The notes under the pieces are model-generated. The model searched no databases and was not told the origin of the DNA. It worked only from the letters and a program-made list of their open reading frames with translations. Positions 58,204 through 64,000 of a stretch of DNA of 64,000 bases are shown here, in pieces. The first letter of the stretch is position 1, and each line of letters opens with the position of its first letter. Source of the stretch: Taxillus chinensis (taxonomy: Eukaryota; Streptophyta; Magnoliopsida; Santalales; Loranthaceae); NCBI GenBank assembly GCA_023512835.1, contig CM042087.1, positions 11,569,715-11,633,714 of the forward strand, read 5' to 3'. Made by a program: the position numbers and the translations under genes.

Positions 58204-60282
58204 ATCCATGTGACCTTTGATGAAACTAATCTTGATTGGTCAAAAGTTGCTTCTTCAAGTTCTAATGTACAGGTCCCGGACAACAACATCGATTATTCGA
58301 AGTTTATGAATGTTCCTCTTACACATTCTGACCAACCACGTGGCATCAGCGAAGCACAAAGAAATTATATGGATGATGCTACGGATGATTCGGACTCAGG
58401 ACTACCATTAAGCTCCGGACATACTCCTTCGGATACCCAAAATTCCGGAGCACCTTCAAGCACGTCCGAACCAGTTAACACTGAAAGAAACAGTGTTGAA
58501 GAACCACCTAGTTCTACCGTACCTTCTAATACGGAAACATCTAGTCCGGAAGAAGCTCAACCAGCAGATATACCTGAACCACCTAATCTGGCAGAGCTTC
58601 AAATTATTCAAGATCAACCATCACATGCACAGAATTACAGATGGACCCGAAACCATCCCTCAGATCAAGTGATTGGTGATCCTACTACTGGTGTAAGAAC
58701 AAGAGCAGCCACTTTCAATATGTTTCTTAACTCGTGTTTTCTATCTCAAATAGAACCAAAAGTGGTAGATTAAGCTCTTCAGGATTCGGATTGGATAAAA
58801 GCCATGCAAGAAGAGCTAAATCAATTTAAGAGAAATAATGTGTGGACTCTAGTACCAAGGCCTAAGTCTCAGCAAGTCATTGGAGTTAAATGGGTGTTCC
58901 GGAACAAGCTTGATATGGATGGAATAGTAATTCGGAACAAAGCCAGACTGGTAGCCAAAGGATATCGTCAAGAAGAAGGAATAAACTATGATGAGACCTT
59001 TGCTTCGGTAGCAAGACTTAAGGCAATCTGAATGTTTCTGGCGTATGCTTCATATGAAAACTTCATAGTTTATCAAATGGACGTCAAGAGCGCATTCCTG
59101 AACGGAGATCTACAAGAGGAGGTGTACGTTGAACAACCTCCCGGTTTCATTGAACCTAAGGAAGGACATCTAGTCTACAAGCTTCGGAAAGCTTTATATG
59201 GTTCGAAGTAAGCTCCAAGAGCTTGGTACGACACACTGTCAGAATTCCTACTTGCTCACAACTTCCAAAAAGGGAAGATAGACACCACCTTATTTCTACG
59301 AAAAGAGAAAGGACACACTCTAATCGTACAGATATACGTAGATGATATCATTTTCGGTTCAACAAATCTGAAGCTTTGTGAAGAGTTTGCAAAGTTGATG
59401 ATAGGCAAGTTTGAGATGAGCATGATGGGAGAACTGTCCTACTTCCTTGGAATAGAAGTTAAACAATTGAAGGAAGGAATCTTCATTAATCAAGCTAAGT
59501 ACACTCGCGATCTTATTAAGAAGTTTGGTATGGAAGGTTTATCTCCCGTCAAAACTCCCATGCCAGTCAGTGCCAAGTTAGATCCTGATGTGGACGGCAT
59601 ATTAGTGAATGTAACTAACTACAGAGGGATGATAGGATCCTTGCTGTATCTTATAGCAAGTCGCCCAGACATTATGTTTGCCACTTGCATCTGTGCACGA
59701 TATCAGGCGAATCCCAAGGAGTCACATATGCTTCATGTTAAACGGATATTAAGGTATCTCAAGGGAATGATGAATTTGGGACTCTGGTACCCAAAGGAGT
59801 CCAACTTCACCTTTTCTGGATACTCTGATGCTGACTTCGCTGGGTGTCGCATCGAGAGGAAAAGTACAAGTGGTACATGCCAGTTTCTTGGAAATAGATT
59901 AATTTCATGGTTCAGTAAGAAGCAGAATTCCGTATCAACCTCTACTGCTGAGGCGGAATATATAGTTGCTGGTAGTTGTTGCGCACAGCTACTCTGGATG
60001 CAAAGTAAACTTACTGACTACGGTTTCAACATGTCATCTATTCCACTCTACTGCGACAACACTAGCGCAATTGCTATCAGCAACACTCCTGTCGTGCACC
60101 CTAAGACGAAGCATATTGAGGTCAGGTATCACTTCATACGTGACCATGTTCTCAAAAGTCACATCTCACTGGAACATGTTGCTACTGAAGATCAACTGGC
60201 AGACATACTTACAAAGCCCCTACCTGATGCAAGATTCTCTGAACTACTCTTCCGATTAGGTATGCTTGATTTCTCTGCATAG
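58204..60282 (+). pseudogene. Sirevirus-2 reverse transcriptase and RNase H
   Basis: Continues the pol frame from 48777: HVTFDETNLDW, an acidic Ser/Pro-rich linker, then RVT_2 RT. Three nonsense codons interrupt an otherwise open frame: TAA 58771-58773, TGA 59029-59031 (expected Arg) and TAA 59209-59211 (expected Gln). Motifs include [32 protein letters not shown] and the catalytic YVDD near 59337-59348. The last 295 codons (59395-60282) are fully open and contain YFLGIEV, the DADFAGC start of RNase H, the STSTAEAEY motif and the LADILTKPLP end. RNase H catalytic residues appear intact. This is the reference for reading the decayed Sirevirus-1 pol. Confidence 0.93.
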
Positions 60283-61981
60283 TTTCACATTTAAACTTAC
60301 CCAACAGTATACTTACTTTCAGAACATGCGTTGTGCTTTCATTGATAGTAGTAGATACATACTGATCTTAATGTCGATCATACTTACTATTTAATGTGCT
60401 TCATGCTTCTGATATTGATCTCAATTTCATAATGGGAGGATGCTTGCGTTTCCCGACTGAAGTCGTTTAAGCAAACATGATTAAAGGTTATATGATTAAC
60501 CTCATTCTGGTTCCATGATCTTAATTTCCACTGATCACCACATGACAAACGCCTATTCCTTTAGATTACTCTATTAACATGTATAGTTGAAGAAATAAAA
60601 TGGGTTAGCTCGGAATGCCTGGTGGATGAATATACAATCGCAGTCTGATTAGCTTCTGAAGTATCGTTTCCTAAAAAGATAGACAGTGCTGAATTTCATT
60701 AAGCCGGAAAGGTCTACCAAGAGGATTGCACAATCTACGGGGGAGAAAATGCTTTATAAATTATTCAAGTAATACCCCCCCGTATATGTCTCATTATCTC
60801 TTTCCTGGTTGTCTATTCGAGGGGGAGCCTTTCATTGAGAGGATCAAATGATCTACGGGGGAGCCTAAGCTTCATCTATTACCTTAGTAATAACCCCTTA
60901 ATATGTCTCAGATACTCCCTCCTCTAAACCTTTACTTCCGGATCTGACTAGACATGCGTTGTTGAAACTGAATTGAGGCATGCTTGGATGTTTTTTTTTC
61001 TTCAACCATGCATTTTAATCGGACAATCAACTGCTTGCTTTTGACATGTATCCGCTTCTTCATTTTTCACTCATGAATCCTAGTATGGTCAAATCATATG
61101 ATTTTTAATTAATCTTAGCTTTGTCGTTCAGCAGGACGGTTTCGTCATGTTGACCTATATGAACTTGTGTATTTATTATCTGACATATGCCCTGATTCAG
61201 TCATATTGATCATTCTATAGTATGTATATGTCTATTTCATTCTTTCTAATGCATAAGTTCTGCTTCTCATTAGTTCGGATTATATAGCTCTTCACTGAAT
61301 ATTTTCTCCTATCCGTACTAATCCTTGCCTGTTAAGCTTTTGTACTTTTAGTTTATTTTTTTAAGCTACAGGTTCAGATTTTCTTTGCAACCTTATCGAT
61401 AAATCTAGTCCATAGTCTTGGATTTGAAGTGTTGTGGTACTTCTCTTCTCTTCGACTTATTGACAGCAAAGGAATCTACTTCTCTCCCACCGCACTCTGT
61501 TATTACGGACACGGTCTACTTTTCATCCGGATACTCGTCACTCGACTATTGTTGATTCCGGATGATTGTCAATTCATTCCTCCGGACTCCTGACAATGTC
61601 AAATTGCAATAATCCATGTCTTATTATATATCGCGTGCTTTTGAGGAGGAATCATGATGATTCATTGAATGCATGTCTCGGGATGCACACACTTCCCCAG
61701 GAAGGCAAACAACTGTTACCCTTACTTGGTCATGCCGTCTCCACGTCATCTTTTAATTCGGAGGCGCATTGATATCAAGACTAATGACATCAACCTATCA
61801 AGCGGTTTACTGTTTCACTCGCCAAATTCCTAGACCCGCTGACATTCACGGACTCGGTCTTATATATTCTGGTCATTCCTGCGAAGCACGAGTGTTACCC
61901 TTTTCAAATCCCTAAAACTCTTGTTGCTCCTTCAATTCCCAAGACCTCGCCTTCCCTCTCGCCCTTCAACTTTCATCTACA
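60283..61981 (+). other. Sirevirus-2 spacer between pol and ORF3
   Basis: 1.7 kb without a credible gene. It holds three purine tracts resembling polypurine tracts: CTACGGGGGAGAAAATG (60736-60752), CGAGGGGGAGCC (60818-60829) and CTACGGGGGAGCC (60853-60865). The ORF3 promoter candidate is at 61741-61868. Homologous in outline to 5863-7238. Confidence 0.75.
61741..61868 (+). promoter_or_regulatory. Putative internal promoter of Sirevirus-2 ORF3
   Basis: CCACGTCATC (61741-61750), an ACGT bZIP-type site, is followed about 115 bp later by TCTTATATATT (TATA at 61861-61868), which is 121 bp upstream of the ORF3 ATG. The same sites at the same spacing occur in Sirevirus-1. The leader TCAAATCCCTAAAACTC is also conserved. 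Confidence 0.55.
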
Positions 61982-63357
61982 ATGGCACCCAAAACCTCTC
62001 TTTCCGGCGTCAATCCTAGCCATCTGGTCGATTGGAGCGCTGTCTCCAACCCTCCGGACTGGTTTTTCCATCTTCGCCCTCTTCTAGAAGCCTCTCACAT
62101 ACTCAACTTGGTCTCCAATCCTGTCGATCTTCTTATCGACGACATTCTTGAGTTGTACCAACGGATCCGCTGTACCACCGACTCCATCATCTCCTCTATT
62201 CGCGGTGAATCCATCCTGATCAACCCCGTCGTTCTCCGCGCTGCTCTCAATCTACCCCACAGTGAACCACAGTGCCCCGATGCCGATCCCGTGGCGGCTT
62301 CTATGGGTTGCACCTATAAAGGCAAGGAATACAAGGTGAAGTCCTTCCAAGGTCGCTATCGCTGTATGGCGGTCATACTGAGTCGATGTTTACTGGCTCG
62401 CACTTCCTCTCTGGACTCTGTTTCGTACGATCTTCTACTGGCCATGTACGGTGTTTTCGAAGGTCTTCCGATGGACTGGAGGACATTTTTGTTCCGACTG
62501 CTGCAGAATGGACCCAAGAACCATTCCTTCAGGCGCATACTAAGCATTGTCTTCCGGCATCTTCATCCGAACCATTTTGCCCGCTATGATGCTGTTCCAT
62601 TTCCTCCGGCTTATTACCTTCGCTATCTTACGCCTGATGGGAACATGATGGCCCGCCGTCCCTCTGTAGCTCTCCGCCTTCTCCCTGCCACGGAACAACA
62701 AGGCAGTTCTGTTGGTGACCCCTCTGACAGCCATGCCCCTGATGTCAGCTCTGCTCACTGATCCTCCCGGATTCGGTCCATTGCTGCACCCTCCATTTCT
62801 CGGGCCTCCCAGCACAGCATCCGTGCCGAACCATCCGCGGTTGCGGGGCCATCTCGGCGCGGTGTCTCTAAAGCTGTTTCCTCGGCCCCTTCAGTTGCGG
62901 ATGTCCCCACTCCCTCCACTTTCGCTGTTGCTACCGCGGTTGATAGCGCCGTTGCTGCCACCATTTCTGATGTCCCGGAATCTATTCCGGAAGCTCTTTT
63001 GCCTCCCCAACCTCAACCCCGAGCCTACCTTGACCATCTCTCCGCCGACACCTTAATGGACCTTTGGCTCCATTTCAGCCTTGCCCACACTGCCTCCATT
63101 CCTGACACCAATCTCTGGGTGTTTTACACTCGCCATACCCAATCCCCGGAGACCATGATCATCTGGAATTTGGACCAAGGCTTTCTTACACCGGCCTCCA
63201 TTCCCGATGTCCTGTTCCCTACCCCCTCCAGCCTGTCCCACGCCGCACGGAGTCCTTCCCCTGCTAAGGCTGGACCTTCTTCTCTTGCTGACGCCATTCC
63301 CGTTGTTGACCTATCTGGTCAAAGCGGGTCAGCTGCTCTGGATGCCTCTGCTGCTCC
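61982..63357 (+). pseudogene. Sirevirus-2 ORF3 (truncated): plant-transposon-protein-like domain and linker
   Basis: ORF in the position where Sireviruses are described as having an envelope-like gene. ATG at 61982 (MAPKTSLSGVNP) is shared with Sirevirus-1. A 260-codon block shows DDILELYQRI, SIRGESILINPVVLRAALNLP and GRYRCMAV...LLLAMYGVFEGLPMDW, resembling the plant transposon protein domain, then HLHPNHFARYDAVPFPPAYYLR. A TGA at 62759-62761 stands where Sirevirus-1 has CGA. Beyond it the same frame stays open through an Ala/Pro/Ser-rich linker to 63357, where a family-A LTR interrupts it, so the Ulp1-like part is not visible. No signal peptide or clear transmembrane helix is seen, which argues against an envelope glycoprotein. 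Confidence 0.7.
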
Positions 63358-64000
63358 TGTAATGACCCGTGTGTAAGAAGTTAACCACAAACACCTTGGA
63401 TGTTGGTGCACAAGTTTGAGGTAAGAGATGAGCCCAAGAGGGGACTTTTGGGAGGTGCATGTGACAAGTGATAACATACATTTATGCCGTAGGAAGATGC
63501 TATGCATATACATGCGGTTTTAAGCTATTTTGGCAGATTTTGGAGCTCACTTTTCGTATAGTAGATAGCCTCAAACAATTGGCGTGCAAGAACAAAAGTT
63601 GCTTAGAATGAGGTCCTCTATCTACCACAGAAATTTCAGAGCATTTGGAGCTGCACGTGAATTCACCCATTTCACGTACAAGCATATTTTTGCTTCTCAG
63701 ACCTCTACAAGATGCAAGGAGGCTTGGGGTGAAGTTTGAGTGCATTCGGAGCTGCACGCCAATTGGGGAATTGGCGTTCAAATTGGCGTGCAGGCATGTT
63801 TTCGCATGGTTACCTTGGTTTTGTCATTCTAATCATCTTTTCCCAAAGGACAATGTTGGAATTGTGAACATTTTGGTGTGTATGGATGTGGGAAGGTCAT
63901 AGCTTGTTCCATCAAAACTACGTCATTTTGATGCTGGGATTCACTTAATCAAAACTACGTCGTTTTGATGTTGTGTTGTCTATATAAGGAGGAGAAGCCC
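63358..64000 (+). repeat. Family A LTR, start of another insertion
   Basis: Begins TGTAATGACCC and matches 36769-37411 closely, including CACGTG at 63654-63659 and the palindromes near 63910-63970, ending in the TATATAAGG region. It interrupts Sirevirus-2 ORF3 after GCTCC (63353-63357), the presumed target site. Whether it is a solo LTR or a full element lies outside the window. Confidence 0.92.

Larger units (their letters stand above)
42038..64000 (+). mobile_element. Sirevirus-2: Ty1/copia retrotransposon, 3' end beyond the window
   Basis: 5' LTR 42038-43395, PBS, gag, protease, integrase, RT, RNase H, spacer and ORF3, all + strand. It is interrupted by a solo B LTR (45514-48302), element C (48778-58198) and a family-A LTR (63358 on). 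Joining the flanks across each insertion restores collinearity with Sirevirus-1. It is the same family as Sirevirus-1 but not a recent sister copy, because gag and LTR differ throughout. Confidence 0.93.

Noticed and set aside
58000..58773. A 257-codon + strand open frame
   Set aside because: It starts in the element C 3' LTR and runs across the AATCT junction into the Sirevirus-2 integrase-RT linker; only the part from 58204 is real pol sequence.
61982..63357. Viral envelope glycoprotein
   Set aside because: Position suggests 'env', but no signal peptide, transmembrane anchor or cysteine-rich ectodomain is visible, and the sequence pattern fits the plant transposon protein type better.

Overview
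The window is repeat-rich plant nuclear DNA made almost entirely of nested LTR retrotransposons. Evidence for a plant includes Ty3/gypsy chromoviruses with C-terminal chromodomains, two Sirevirus-type Ty1/copia elements, PBSs resembling the plant initiator-Met tRNA signal (TGGTATC...), and 1.3-2.8 kb LTRs. I found no host gene, tRNA, rRNA or CRISPR array. The species cannot be named from the sequence.

Layout. E1, an old chromovirus on the + strand, occupies 1-2873 and 17860-~18497. It is split by Sirevirus-1 (- strand, 2874-17859), which itself holds an insertion of two family-A LTRs with no internal domain (9766-13303, TSD TTGAT). Element D (- strand, ~18498-19714 plus 38589-42037, right part outside the window) is split by chromovirus A (+, 19715-38583, TSD ATATG). 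A's 5' LTR is split by chromovirus B (-, 21144-31182, TSD CATGT), the youngest insertion, with nearly identical LTRs. Sirevirus-2 (+, 42038 to beyond the window) appears to interrupt D. It carries a solo family-B LTR (45514-48302), complete chromovirus C (+, 48778-58198, TSD AATCT) and the start of another family-A LTR (63358-64000).

What the genes do. Each autonomous family shows gag (zinc knuckle), protease, reverse transcriptase, RNase H and integrase in copia order (PR-IN-RT-RH) or gypsy order (PR-RT-RH-IN-chromodomain). All pol genes have stops or frameshifts, so nothing here looks autonomously active.

Main discovery candidate. Both Sireviruses carry a third ORF in the 'envelope' position, and element D carries a similar ORF next to its 3' LTR. 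By eye these share an N-terminal region resembling the 'plant transposon protein' domain, a coiled-coil/low-complexity middle, and (Sirevirus-1 and D) a C-terminal Ulp1/C48-like cysteine protease region. Each ORF is preceded by a TATA box about 115-130 bp upstream of its ATG, suggesting an internal promoter. This would be an accessory protease module shared by different LTR-retrotransposon lineages rather than an envelope gene.
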